A DNA stretch of 64,000 nt from Actinopolymorpha singaporensis (GTDB taxonomy: Bacteria > Actinomycetota > Actinomycetes > Propionibacteriales > Actinopolymorphaceae). This document shows, piece after piece, positions 1-8,790 of this stretch (its first letter is position 1; the number at the start of each line of letters is the position of its first letter). The notes under the pieces were generated by a model. It was not told the DNA's origin. It saw only the letters and a list, made by a program, of their open reading frames with translations, and made no database searches. The DNA lies in NCBI RefSeq assembly GCF_900104745.1, contig NZ_LT629732.1:3521981-3585980 (forward strand), in the 5' to 3' direction. Position numbers and translations under genes: made by a program.

Positions 1-745
1 CGACGAGGTACTGGTGGTTGAGGAACGAACCGCCGTTCGCCGCCTGGAAGAAGTGGTCGGCGACGATGTACTTCGGCGCACCGGGGGCGTGGAGGTAGCG
101 GTAGATCGGCAATTGCGTCGTGTCGTACACGCCCATGGCCAGTCCGATGGCATCGCTTCCGGTGACGTAGCGGTCCTGCCTGCCACCGTCGATCTGGTAC
201 TTCTCCTCGTAGAAGCGGTGGTTCAGGTCGCGGGTGCAGCCTCCGGGCTGGGCGCCCGGGCTGTCCTTGAGAATCCCTTCCGGGTTGGGCGCACCCGGTG
301 CGGGACACGTCCGGTCGGTCGCGGCGATGTAGTCGTCGATGGTGAACGGCGCGTTCGTGAAGTGACTGGCACTGACGCCGTGCGCGGTGTCGGTGCACGT
401 GGTCGACAGTGGAGGGGATTTCAGGTTCACGTCCCGTTGCGGCAGGCAGCCGAACGGTGTTCCGTCCTGCGCGACCTGGACGGTGTGCGCCGGGTCCGCG
501 GCGGAAAGGCCCTCGACGGTCTGCCCGTTGACCTCGCCCCACGTGCCGTACAGGTTGTCGAAGCTGTGGTTCTCCTCGTAGATCACGACCAGGTGGTGGT
601 AGTTGCCTACCACCTTGGGTGGCCCGCCGTTCGCGACGTCGGCTGCCATCGCCCGCGTCGGCGGTGACGTGGCTGACGTGAGGGCGAGAAGTCCGAGGAG
701 CGAGAGGCACGACCCGACCGACAGCGCCCGCATCCGAGTGCGCAT
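1..745 (-). CDS. Secreted phosphoesterase (phospholipase C / acid phosphatase family), C-terminus cut by window edge
   Basis: The reverse strand reads open from an ATG at 745 to the window edge, giving about 248 residues of a longer protein. GGAGG lies a few bases before the ATG. Residues 1-35 form a signal peptide (arginines, then a Leu/Ala-rich core, then AMA-AD). Residues 57-67 read EENHSFDNLYG, the metal-binding N-terminal motif of the phosphoesterase family that contains bacterial phospholipases C and acid phosphatases (PF04185). The visible part ends inside the alpha/beta fold, so substrate class cannot be judged. It presumably hydrolyses phosphate esters outside the cell. No partner gene is evident; the next gene is a transporter in the same direction with its own ribosome binding site. 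Confidence 0.85.
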   Translation of the reverse strand, partial: MRTRMRALSVGSCLSLLGLLALTSATSPPTRAMAADVANGGPPKVVGNYHHLVVIYEENHSFDNLYGTWGEVNGQTVEGLSAADPAHTVQVAQDGTPFGCLPQRDVNLKSPPLSTTCTDTAHGVSASHFTNAPFTIDDYIAATDRTCPAPGAPNPEGILKDSPGAQPGGCTRDLNHRFYEEKYQIDGGRQDRYVTGSDAIGLAMGVYDTTQLPIYRYLHAPGAPKYIVADHFFQAANGGSFLNHQYLV

Positions 746-840
746 GATTCCTCCCCAACCAGCCGGGGACCTTGATCAGGCCGTCAGGGTGACAGCGAAT
801 CCCGCACCTGTCGAGGACCCTCTTTCTCGGGCACCGCTGT

Positions 841-2205
841 TCAGCGGTGTCCCTGGAGTTCGGCGAGCCGGGGCGCGTTCTCCACGTCCGGGCGGAACGA
901 CGCGTACGCCGTGGCGACGATGCCGACGACGGCGATCGCGGCCGCGTACACGACGACCGGCCACACGCTGTCGAACGCGGCGGTGAGGGCCGTGGCGATC
1001 AGTGGTGCGAAGCCTCCGCCGAGCGTGTTGGAGATCTGGTAGCCGATGTTGACACCCGTGGTGCGGGCCTCCACGTCGAACATCTCGGCCAGCATCGTCT
1101 GCAACGTCCCCTGCATCGCCACACCGGGAATGACGAAGCCGACCACCATGCCCAGCCAGATGAGCACCGCCACGTCGGTCTGGTAGAGCGCGAAGGTCGG
1201 ATAGATCAGCAGCGCGAAGCCGATGCACGCGCCGATGTAGGTCGGACGGCGGCCGACCCTGTCCGACAGGCTTCCCCACAGCGGTGCGACGACGATCTGC
1301 AGAGCGCCGACGATCATCGTGCCGATGAAGCCGACCTGGGCCTGGGTGCCCTTGGACACGATGTAGGCGAGGCCGAACGTGAGGATGACGTAGCCGGCGA
1401 TGCTCTGCGGCAGGCCGATGAGAATGCCGAGTACGGCGTTCTTCGGGTGTCGGCACACCTCCTTGAGCGGGAGCCCACGCTTCGTCCGGTTCCCCTCCTT
1501 CGCCTGCAGGGTCGCGTGCTCCTTGAACTCCTCGGACTCCTCCAGCTTGGACCGGAGTACGACGGCGACGACGGCGAGCACCAGCGCGAAGACGAACGGG
1601 ATGCGCCATCCCCAGGTCATGAAGAACTCTTCGGAGCCGATGCCGAGCGCGGCCATGAAGCCGGCCGAGGCGACGTTCGCGACCCCCGCGCCGCTGATCA
1701 GCAGTGCGCCGAACAGGCCGCGCCGGCCCACCGGCGCGTGCTCGACCACGAGCGAGGCGGCACCACCCATCTCACCGCCCACGAACAGGCCCTGCAGCAT
1801 CCGGAAGAACAGCAGCAGGATCGGCGCCGCGACTCCGATGGAGTCCGCGGACGGGATGAGGCCGATGGCGGCCGTCACGATGCCCATCCCGACGACCGTG
1901 ATCATCAGCGCCTTCTTGCGTCCCATCCGGTCACCCACGTGGCCGAACAGCAGCCCGCCGATCGGGCGCAGAAGGAAGCCGAAAGCGAACGTCGCGAACG
2001 ATTCCAGCGTCCCCACGGTGCTGTTGGAGTTGGGGAAGAACACCGTGGGGAAGACGGTCGCGGAGGCGAGTCCGTAGAGGTAGTAGTCGTAGTACTCCAT
2101 CAGTGTGCCGATGGCTCCGCCCGCGACCATGCGTCGCTGCTTGGGCGGGACGCCGCCGGTCCGCCTTCCGGCCTGCTGCTCGTCGGTGCGCGGCGTCGGT
2201 TCCAT
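841..2205 (-). CDS. MFS transporter, metabolite:H+ symporter (MHS) type
   Basis: A 454-residue integral membrane protein of about 12 hydrophobic segments. The cytoplasmic loop between helices 2 and 3 carries GHVGDRMGRKKAL, the signature of the major facilitator superfamily. Overall it resembles the MHS branch, which includes proline/betaine, citrate, alpha-ketoglutarate and shikimate symporters. ATG 2205 is chosen because AAGGAGAC precedes it; the frame is open further upstream but without a site. It would import an organic acid or zwitterion with protons; the substrate cannot be read. It may be followed by the phosphoesterase in one transcript, as the gap is about 95 bases. Confidence 0.88.
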   Translation of the reverse strand: MEPTPRTDEQQAGRRTGGVPPKQRRMVAGGAIGTLMEYYDYYLYGLASATVFPTVFFPNSNSTVGTLESFATFAFGFLLRPIGGLLFGHVGDRMGRKKALMITVVGMGIVTAAIGLIPSADSIGVAAPILLLFFRMLQGLFVGGEMGGAASLVVEHAPVGRRGLFGALLISGAGVANVASAGFMAALGIGSEEFFMTWGWRIPFVFALVLAVVAVVLRSKLEESEEFKEHATLQAKEGNRTKRGLPLKEVCRHPKNAVLGILIGLPQSIAGYVILTFGLAYIVSKGTQAQVGFIGTMIVGALQIVVAPLWGSLSDRVGRRPTYIGACIGFALLIYPTFALYQTDVAVLIWLGMVVGFVIPGVAMQGTLQTMLAEMFDVEARTTGVNIGYQISNTLGGGFAPLIATALTAAFDSVWPVVVYAAAIAVVGIVATAYASFRPDVENAPRLAELQGHR

Positions 2206-2328
2206 GGGAGTCTCCTTGGCGCGGGGTCCGGTGGGCTGCCTGGCGTGACACCCCTGTGTACTCCCTTGGCCCGGCACTTGATCAACTGCACCCCGGCTCG
2301 GCCGACGCGAAACCCACGGCCGACGGCC

Positions 2329-3555
2329 CTACGGAGCCGTGTCGGTCCAGGTGACCGGGAGTTCGTGCACGCCGTAGATGTTCATGTCGGTCCGCAGTCT
2401 CACCTCGCCGGCGGGGATGGCGAGCGCGAGAGTGGGGAAGCGGCGGAGCAGCCCGGCGATGCCGGCGCGAAGCTCGATGCGGGCAAGTTGCTGGCCGAGA
2501 CACTGGTGGACGCCGTGGCCGAACGACAGGTGGCCGCGGGCGTTGCGCCGAAGGTCCAGGCTGTCCGGGTCGCCGAAACGCAGCGGGTCGTGGTTGGCGG
2601 CGAGCAACGAGACGACGACGGTGGATCCCTTGCCGATCGTCTCACCACACAGCTCGACGTCCTCGGTGGCGTAGCGGTAGAAGATGTCCGCCACGGACAG
2701 ATACCGCATGAGTTCCTCGACGGCACCGGGCAACAGGTCGGGGTCGGCACGCAGCTCGGCCAGCTGCTCGGGGTGCTCCAACAGGGCGAACGTGCCCAGG
2801 GCCAGCATGTTGGCGGTGGTCTCGTGGCCTGCCAGCAGCAGCAGGAAGGCAATGCCGACGAGCTCCTCGATGGAGAGGTCGTCGTCGCGGGCCAGGTCGG
2901 AGAGGATGTCCTCGCCGGGCTCGGCGCGTTTGCCGGTGACGAGTTCGGCGAGATAGCCGGTCATCGCGCCGTACGCCGCCATCTTCTCCGCAAGCGTCTG
3001 GTCCCTGACCAGGAACTTCGCCGAGTTGACCTGGAAGTTGGCGCGGTCCTCGTAGGGGACGCCGAGCAGCTCGCAGATCACCAGCGAGGGCACCGGTAGG
3101 GCGAACTCCCTGACCAGATCGACCGGCGGCGTGAGGCGAGCCAGCTCGTCCAGTTGCCGCTCGACGATGTCGATGATCTGTTCCTCCAGCAGCTTCATGC
3201 GCCGGACGGTGAAGGCCCCGACGAGCTTGCGCCGAAGCCGGCTGTGGTCGGGCGGGTCCATGGCGATGAACAGGCCCGGTACCTGCGGTGAGGGTTCGGT
3301 GGCGGCGGGCATACCGGGCGTCTCGTACGGTACGTGCACGACGCCGAGGTCCTGGCGGGAGCTGAACCGCGTGTCGGCCATCAGCCGGCGGACCGCCTCG
3401 TAGCCGGTGACCAGCCAGCCCTGGTGACCGTCGGGGAAGATCATCGGACTGACGGGCCTCACCTCGCGCAGCCGGGTGATCTCGCGCGGCGGGTCGAACG
3501 GGCCCGCGTCCCGCTCCATGGGCAGGCCGTGGGGAATGGAAACCGTCTGGCTCAT
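2329..3555 (-). CDS. Cytochrome P450
   Basis: A 408-residue soluble bacterial P450 of normal length. It has the I-helix oxygen-activation motif AGHETT near residue 240 and the heme-binding loop FGHGVHQCLG with Cys352 as the thiolate ligand. ATG 3555 (MSQTVSIPHG) is preferred over upstream in-frame starts because it gives the usual P450 N-terminus and has GAAGGGAC upstream. No ferredoxin or reductase gene is adjacent, so electrons must come from elsewhere. It is divergent from the SARP-type regulator; three 11-bp direct repeats at 3669-3696 lie in the shared upstream region, so control by that regulator is likely. It probably hydroxylates or tailors a secondary metabolite or xenobiotic; the substrate is unknown. 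Confidence 0.93.
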   Translation of the reverse strand: MSQTVSIPHGLPMERDAGPFDPPREITRLREVRPVSPMIFPDGHQGWLVTGYEAVRRLMADTRFSSRQDLGVVHVPYETPGMPAATEPSPQVPGLFIAMDPPDHSRLRRKLVGAFTVRRMKLLEEQIIDIVERQLDELARLTPPVDLVREFALPVPSLVICELLGVPYEDRANFQVNSAKFLVRDQTLAEKMAAYGAMTGYLAELVTGKRAEPGEDILSDLARDDDLSIEELVGIAFLLLLAGHETTANMLALGTFALLEHPEQLAELRADPDLLPGAVEELMRYLSVADIFYRYATEDVELCGETIGKGSTVVVSLLAANHDPLRFGDPDSLDLRRNARGHLSFGHGVHQCLGQQLARIELRAGIAGLLRRFPTLALAIPAGEVRLRTDMNIYGVHELPVTWTDTAP

Positions 3556-3607
3556 CGGGGATGTCCCTTCCGTGGCGCCGTCCAGCGGCGCCCTCTCGTG
3601 GGGTCTT

Positions 3608-3647
3608 CTCGTGGCCTCGTGGGCTCGTGGCCTCGTGGCCTTGTGGT
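3608..3647. repeat. Five tandem 8-bp repeats upstream of the P450
   Basis: Five contiguous octamers of the form CTCGTGGC occupy this stretch (third copy ends in G, last reads CTTGTGGT), with a further copy at 3595-3602. They lie in the P450 leader between its start and the SARP-like repeats. They are outside any supported gene and could be a slippage-prone satellite or a binding array. Confidence 0.6.
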
Positions 3648-3668
3648 GGCCACGATCTCCGGCGGACC

Positions 3669-3696
3669 TGACACGGGCCTGACACGGTTCTGACAC
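3669..3696. promoter_or_regulatory. Candidate SARP operator: three TGACAC repeats at 11-bp spacing
   Basis: TGACAC begins at 3669, 3680 and 3691, each preceded by C and mostly followed by GG, so the period is exactly one helical turn (11 bp). Direct heptamers at 11-bp spacing are the known recognition pattern of SARP/AfsR DNA-binding domains. The array lies between the divergent P450 and the SARP-type gene and could control both. The same array occurs at 8609-8636. Confidence 0.65.
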
Positions 3697-3779
3697 CGGC
3701 CCTCCCGTCCCCGCCGCCGCACCGGCGGCACACCGAAGACCACGGAGGCCGGCCGGTCGACCATGGCAAAATCAGCCGG

Positions 3780-6700
3780 GTGCAGGTCGGGATACTGGGA
3801 CCGTTCGAGGTTCATACGGACGACGGCGCCCTGGCCGACGTGCCCGGCGCCCGGTTGCGCGCGCTGCTGGTCGCCCTCGCGCTCGACCCGGGCCGCGCGG
3901 TCCCGAAGGCCGCGCTGGTCGACTGGATCTGGGGCGAGCACCCGCCTGCCGACGCGGCGAACGCCCTGCAGCGGTTGGCGTCCCGGCTGCGGAAGGCGCT
4001 GCCGGCAGGGGTGGTCGAGGGGCAGCCGGACGGCTATCGCCTGAGGGTGGAGCCCGACGCCGTCGACGCCGTACGGTTCGAACGCCTTCTCGCCCGCGCC
4101 CGAGGCGACGAGGACCTCCGGCGGCTGCGCGAGGCGCTCGCTCTCTGGCGCGGAGCGGCCATGCAGGACGTCGGGTTGCCTGACAGCGCGGCGTTCGACG
4201 CGGCGGTGACGCGGCTGGAAGGGCTGCGCCTGGCAGCCCTGGAGGACCGGTTCGACGCGGAGATCGCCCTCGGCCACGGCGCGGAGCTGGTCACCGAGCT
4301 CACCGATCTGGTGGCCGCCCACCCGGTGCGCGAACGTCTCGTCTCCGCGTTGATGCGTGCGCTCGTCGCCACCGGCCGGGACGCAGAGGCGCTGCGCGTG
4401 TTCGAGCGGACGAGGGAGGTCCTGGCCGACGAACTCGGCGCCGACCCCTCGGCGGAGCTGTCCGCGTTGCACGTCGCGTTGCTGAGGGGCGAGGTGGGAG
4501 GCCGGGAGCAGCCTGTCAAGACCAACGTGCGTGCGGAGCTGACCAGCTACGTGGGCAAGGACGCCGATGTCAGCGCGGTCCGTGAGCTGCTCGCCGAGCA
4601 CCGGCTCACGACGCTGATCGGGCCAGGCGGCTCGGGCAAGACGAGGTTGGCAACCGAAACCGCACGCACGCTGGTCGGTGACCTGCCGGACGGCGCCTGG
4701 CTGGTCGAACTCGCCGTGGTCGGCACCGGCGGCGACGTGGCGCAAGCGACGCTTGACGCGATCGGGCTGCGGGACGCGCTGCTCGGTGACGCACCGGATG
4801 CGGACCCTGCGGATCGCGTCGTCGCCGCGATCCGCGACCGGGCGATGCTGCTGGTCCTGGACAACTGCGAGCACGTGATCGAGTCCGCCGCGACGTTCGC
4901 CCACCGGGTGCTCGGAGAGTGCCGGCGGTTGCGGATCCTCGCGACGAGCAGGGAACCACTCGGCATCACCGGTGAGGCACTGTGGCCGGTGGCGCCGTTG
5001 CTGCTGCCCGCCGAGGACGCCGACCCGGGCGAGATCGAGTCCGCCCCGGCCGTCCGGCTGCTGCGGGACCGGGCCGGCGCCGTGCGCAAGGAGCTCGCGA
5101 CCGACTCGGCAGACGGGCACACGCCGGCGACGTTGGCGCGCGTGTGCCGGGCACTGGACGGGATGCCTCTCGCGATCGAACTCGCCGCGGCCAGGTTGCG
5201 CACCATGTCGCTCGACCAGCTCGCCAACCGGCTCGACGACCGGTTCCGCCTGTTGACCGGCGGCAGCCGGACCGCGCTGCCCCGGCACCGCACGCTGCGT
5301 GCGGTGATCGACTGGAGCTGGGAGCTGCTCACCGACGCCGAACGCGTGCTCCTGCGCAGGCTCTCGGTGTTCTCCGGCGGAGCGAGCCTGGAAGCGGCCG
5401 AGGGAGTCTGCGCGGGCGGCACCGTCGAGGAGGACCAGGTGCTGGAGTTGCTGACCGCGCTGACGGAGAAGTCGCTGCTGGTCACCGAAGGCGACTCGGC
5501 GCTGCGCTACCGGATGCTCGGCACCATCAGGGAGTACGCCGGGCAGCGGCTCGCCGAGGCGGGGGAGACGGAGCCGGCCCGTCGCGCGCACCTGGCGTAC
5601 TTCACCCAACTCGCCGAAACCGCGGAGCCGCATCTTCGCCGCGCCGAGCAGCTGAGGTGGCTCGCCACGTTGGAGGCCGAGCACGACAACATCGCCGCCG
5701 CGATGCGCGGTGCGCTCGCGGCCGGCGACGCCCAGGCGGCGATGCGGCTCGCCGCGGGCGCCGGGTGGTACTGGTGGCTCGCCGGGCACAAGGCGGAGGG
5801 CCACGAGCTGATCATGGCCGCCACCGCCCTGCCCGGCGAGGTGACCGACGAGGTTCGGGCCACCGCGTACGCGTACGTCACCGCCTTCCTGACGTCGGGG
5901 CGGGAAAGTGATCAGCACCAGGCGGTGGAGTGGATCCACAGGGTGTACGAGCTGGGCGGGCGCGTCGAGCGCCGGCACCCGGCGGTGGGGCTCGTCGGTG
6001 CGCTGGAACGCATGCTGCAGGATCCGGACGCAGCCCTGTCGGCGTGGGAGCCGCTGCTGGCCGACGAGGACCCGTGGGCACGCGCCCTCGCCCGGTTGCA
6101 ACTCGGCAAGATGCGGATCCAGCTCGGCCGGAAAGGGCCGGAAGCCGACGCCCACCTGCAGAAGGCGCTCTCGGAGTTCCGGGCGCTCGGGGAACGCTGG
6201 GGCATCTCGTTCGCGCTGACCGAACTGGCCGACCTGATCGCCATGCGCGGCGACTTCACCAGTGCGTGCGAACACTACGAGCACGCGATCGCGGTCGTCA
6301 CCGAGGTCGGTGCGGTCGAGGACGTCGTACGCATGCGGTCCCGGCAGGCCCAGCTGTACTGGCTGTCGGGCGACGAGGAGTCGGCGGCTGCGGCCATGGC
6401 GGAGGCGCAGCGGTACGCCGACCAGGTCGGCTGGGCGAACGCGCTGACCGAGCTGGCCCTGGCCAGGGCGGAGCTCGCCCGCTGGAGCGGCGACGCCGAG
6501 CAGGCCCGCCGGCAACTCGACATCGCCACGGCCGTGCTGGGCAACGCCGCCGAGCGGGCAGGCATGCGCGCGATGCGACACGACCTGCTCGGCTACCTCG
6601 CCGACGATCTCGACGACGCACGCGAGCACCGCGCGGCGGCCCTCGACGCGGCAGCCGAGGCGGGCAACGCACCCCAGATCGCCCGGGCTCTGGTCGGGAT

Positions 6701-6920
6701 CGCGGAGCTGGCGCTGCGCCGGGATCAGTACGACCAGGCGGCCCGACTGCTCGCGGCGAGCACGAGCCTGCGCGGCCGGCCGGATCGTTCCCAACCCGAC
6801 GTGGCCCGGATCGAGGAGGCTGCCCGGCGTCGCCTCGGTGACGCGCGGTTCACCGAGGCGACGCGGGAGGGTGCCGGGGCGAGCTGGCAGGAGCTCGCCG
6901 CGGTCACGCTCGCTTCCTGA
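3780..6920 (+). CDS. AfsR/SARP-family transcriptional regulator with NB-ARC-type ATPase and TPR region
   Basis: A 1046-residue regulator. Residues 1-90 match the OmpR-like winged helix of SARPs and about 95-240 the bacterial transcriptional activation domain (BTAD). About 255-600 is an STAND ATPase with Walker A GPGGSGKTR near 281 and a Walker B-like LLVLDNCEHV near 360. The rest is alpha-helical TPR-like repeats. This is the AfsR architecture. The GTG at 3780 gives the typical SARP start (VQVGILGPFEV); no convincing Shine-Dalgarno sequence precedes it. Proteins of this class activate secondary-metabolite or efflux genes by recruiting RNA polymerase at 11-bp direct repeats; matching repeats lie upstream of this gene, the P450 and the ABC exporter. 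The 3' end overlaps the convergent permease gene by 17 bases. Confidence 0.92.
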   Translation: MQVGILGPFEVHTDDGALADVPGARLRALLVALALDPGRAVPKAALVDWIWGEHPPADAANALQRLASRLRKALPAGVVEGQPDGYRLRVEPDAVDAVRFERLLARARGDEDLRRLREALALWRGAAMQDVGLPDSAAFDAAVTRLEGLRLAALEDRFDAEIALGHGAELVTELTDLVAAHPVRERLVSALMRALVATGRDAEALRVFERTREVLADELGADPSAELSALHVALLRGEVGGREQPVKTNVRAELTSYVGKDADVSAVRELLAEHRLTTLIGPGGSGKTRLATETARTLVGDLPDGAWLVELAVVGTGGDVAQATLDAIGLRDALLGDAPDADPADRVVAAIRDRAMLLVLDNCEHVIESAATFAHRVLGECRRLRILATSREPLGITGEALWPVAPLLLPAEDADPGEIESAPAVRLLRDRAGAVRKELATDSADGHTPATLARVCRALDGMPLAIELAAARLRTMSLDQLANRLDDRFRLLTGGSRTALPRHRTLRAVIDWSWELLTDAERVLLRRLSVFSGGASLEAAEGVCAGGTVEEDQVLELLTALTEKSLLVTEGDSALRYRMLGTIREYAGQRLAEAGETEPARRAHLAYFTQLAETAEPHLRRAEQLRWLATLEAEHDNIAAAMRGALAAGDAQAAMRLAAGAGWYWWLAGHKAEGHELIMAATALPGEVTDEVRATAYAYVTAFLTSGRESDQHQAVEWIHRVYELGGRVERRHPAVGLVGALERMLQDPDAALSAWEPLLADEDPWARALARLQLGKMRIQLGRKGPEADAHLQKALSEFRALGERWGISFALTELADLIAMRGDFTSACEHYEHAIAVVTEVGAVEDVVRMRSRQAQLYWLSGDEESAAAAMAEAQRYADQVGWANALTELALARAELARWSGDAEQARRQLDIATAVLGNAAERAGMRAMRHDLLGYLADDLDDAREHRAAALDAAAEAGNAPQIARALVGIAELALRRDQYDQAARLLAASTSLRGRPDRSQPDVARIEEAARRRLGDARFTEATREGAGASWQELAAVTLAS

Positions 6921-7647
6921 ACGTCGAACGCGCCCAGACGTACCCGACGATCGCGATGCCGGCGCACCAGGCGACGGCGATCACCGCATCACCGGGCGAA
7001 GGTGCGCCGTTGAGCAGCCCCCGCAGGGTTTCGATGATCGGCGTGAACGGTTGGTACTCCGCGAACTGCCGTACACCCGGCCCCATCTTCGCAGCCGGCA
7101 CGATCGCGCTGCTGAAGAACGGGAGCATCACCAGCGGCACCGAGGCGAGGCCGGCCGTCTCCGGGGACTTCGCCGCCAGTCCCAGAGCGACCGTGAGCCA
7201 GCCGACCGCGAGGCCGAGCAGAACGACGATGCCCACCGCGCCGAGCCAGTCGAGAAGACCCGCAGACGGCCTGAACCCCAGCGCGAAGGCCACTCCCACG
7301 AGAGCGCCGACGGCGACCAGGTTGGTGAGCACGCTGGCGACGACGTGACCGGTCAGCACCGCGCCGCGGGACACGTCCATGACCTTGAACCGGTTGATGA
7401 TGCCCCTCGTCAGGTCGGCGTTGACAGCCGTCGCCACCGAGCCCAGTCCGTAGCAGACGGCCAGCAGCATCAGACCCGGCGTCGCGTAGTCGACGTAATC
7501 GACCCCGACGCTGAACGCGTCGCCGAGCATGTAGACGAACATCAGCATCACCACGACCGGCATCAGGACCGCGTTGAACACCGTCATCGGGTTCCGGGCG
7601 ACGTGCTTGAAGTTGCGGCGCAACATCACCATCGAGTGGGACTTCAT
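6904..7647 (-). CDS. ABC-2 type transporter permease (drug-resistance DrrB-like)
   Basis: A 247-residue membrane protein with about six hydrophobic helices and the ABC-2 permease pattern (N-terminus MKSHSMVMLRRNFKHVARNP, then PVVVMLMFVYMLG). It starts at ATG 7647, inside the stop of the ATP-binding gene (ATGA overlap), so the two are translationally coupled and form one exporter, probably with two copies of each subunit. DrrAB-type exporters remove hydrophobic drugs or export the host's own metabolite. The 3' end overlaps the SARP gene by 17 bases on the opposite strand. Confidence 0.9.
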   Translation of the reverse strand: MKSHSMVMLRRNFKHVARNPMTVFNAVLMPVVVMLMFVYMLGDAFSVGVDYVDYATPGLMLLAVCYGLGSVATAVNADLTRGIINRFKVMDVSRGAVLTGHVVASVLTNLVAVGALVGVAFALGFRPSAGLLDWLGAVGIVVLLGLAVGWLTVALGLAAKSPETAGLASVPLVMLPFFSSAIVPAAKMGPGVRQFAEYQPFTPIIETLRGLLNGAPSPGDAVIAVAWCAGIAIVGYVWARSTFRKRA

Positions 7648-8585
7648 TTCGCTGCTACCTCCGTGGCGTGGCCCGTCAGGGCGAGGAAAACGTCGTCGAG
7701 ATCGGGAGTGTGGACGGAGAACTCCTCGGCACTGAGCGAGTACTCGTCGAGCCTGTCCAGTAAGGCCCGCAGCGCCCTCGTTCCGCCGTCGCCGGGAACC
7801 CGAAGCGCCAGCGCATCCTCGTCCCGTATGGAGTCGGAGAGGACCAGCGCTGCCGCGTCGAGTTCCGCAGCGGTGGCGAACCGGAGCCGGACGCAGGCAC
7901 CGGGCAGCCGGCGCTTGAGCTCGCCGGCAGTGCCCTGGGCGACCAGGCGGCCCTGGTCGAGCACCGCGATCCGGTCGGCGAGCTGGTCGGCCTCGTCGAG
8001 ATACTGCGTGGTCAGGAAGATCGTCACGCCGTCGGCGACCAGCTCCCGGACGATCGACCACATGGTGCGCCGGCTGCGCGGATCAAGGCCCGTCGTCGGC
8101 TCGTCCAGGAAGATGATCCGCGGGTTGCCGACGAGCGTCATCGCCAGGTCGAGCTTGCGGCGCATGCCTCCGGAGTACGTCGAGACGGGTTTTCGTGCAG
8201 CCTCCGCGAGATCGAAGCGCTCCAGCAGATCGGTGACGATCCGCCTACTCCGCTTGGCGGGGACCGGGGCGAGGTCCACCATCAGCTGGAGGTTCTCCTG
8301 GCCGGTCAGCAGCTCGTCCACAGCCGCGAACTGACCGGTGACCCCGATCGCCGCGCGTACCGCCCTGGCGTCGGTCGCGACGTCGTGTCCGGCGACGCGG
8401 ACCGTGCCGCTGTCGGCGTTGATCAACGTCGTCAGGATGTTCACCATCGTCGTCTTTCCGGCACCGTTCGGGCCGAGCAGGGAGAAGATCGTTCCCGTGG
8501 GTACGTCGAGGTCGATGCCGTCGAGCACGACCTTGTCCTTGTAGGCCTTCCGCAGTCCACAGACCGCGATCGCTGAAGTTGTCAT
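7644..8585 (-). CDS. ABC transporter ATP-binding protein (daunorubicin-resistance DrrA-like)
   Basis: A 313-residue ATPase with Walker A GPNGAGKTT, signature YSGGMRRKLDLA, Walker B IIFLDEPTTGLD, and the C-terminal extension typical of DrrA-type subunits (about 310-330 residues). ATG 8585 gives MTTSAIAVCGLRKAY; an upstream extension lacks domain content. It energises the permease encoded immediately downstream. Three TGACAC-type repeats at 11-bp spacing lie 24-51 bases upstream, the same arrangement as beside the SARP gene, so SARP activation of this two-gene operon is likely. Confidence 0.93.
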   Translation of the reverse strand: MTTSAIAVCGLRKAYKDKVVLDGIDLDVPTGTIFSLLGPNGAGKTTMVNILTTLINADSGTVRVAGHDVATDARAVRAAIGVTGQFAAVDELLTGQENLQLMVDLAPVPAKRSRRIVTDLLERFDLAEAARKPVSTYSGGMRRKLDLAMTLVGNPRIIFLDEPTTGLDPRSRRTMWSIVRELVADGVTIFLTTQYLDEADQLADRIAVLDQGRLVAQGTAGELKRRLPGACVRLRFATAAELDAAALVLSDSIRDEDALALRVPGDGGTRALRALLDRLDEYSLSAEEFSVHTPDLDDVFLALTGHATEVAAK

Positions 8586-8608
8586 GCGGCGACTCTCGCC
8601 GGTCGCCC

Positions 8609-8636
8609 TGACACAGACCTGACCTCGCCCTGACAC
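8609..8636. promoter_or_regulatory. Candidate SARP operator: three TGAC repeats at 11-bp spacing before the ABC exporter
   Basis: TGACAC, TGACCT and TGACAC begin at 8609, 8620 and 8631, exactly 11 bp apart and in the same orientation relative to the downstream minus-strand gene as the array at 3669-3696. The array sits just upstream of the exporter start at 8585, where a SARP would contact the promoter. Confidence 0.65.
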
Positions 8637-8712
8637 GGCCCGTCCGAGGCTGGCCAGCAGGGTGGCCGGAACTGGAAACGACAGTTGTCAAAAACCAGCA
8701 GAAATCATTTTT

Positions 8713-8728
8713 TATTCTTCTCGTCACC
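8713..8728 (+). repeat. 16-bp leader element shared with the intact binding-protein gene (copy 1)
   Basis: The 16 bases TATTCTTCTCGTCACC occur here and again at 10653-10668. Each copy lies about 75-78 bases before the start of its binding-protein gene. This shows that the duplication included the upstream region; TATTCT could serve as a -10 hexamer. Confidence 0.6.
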
Positions 8729-8790
8729 GGATGAGACCCAGTCGGTACGCAGGGTTCACCGATTTCGGTTGGTTGCGAGGAGATCGGGTG

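Noticed and set aside
847-3099. Long open frame antisense to the MFS and P450 genes
   Set aside because: It is a GC-bias shadow: Arg/Asp/Glu/His-rich, without domains, and lying opposite clearly recognised genes.
3552-6794. 1080-residue open frame antisense to the SARP-type regulator
   Set aside because: No motif or start site; composition is typical of the reverse of a high-GC gene.
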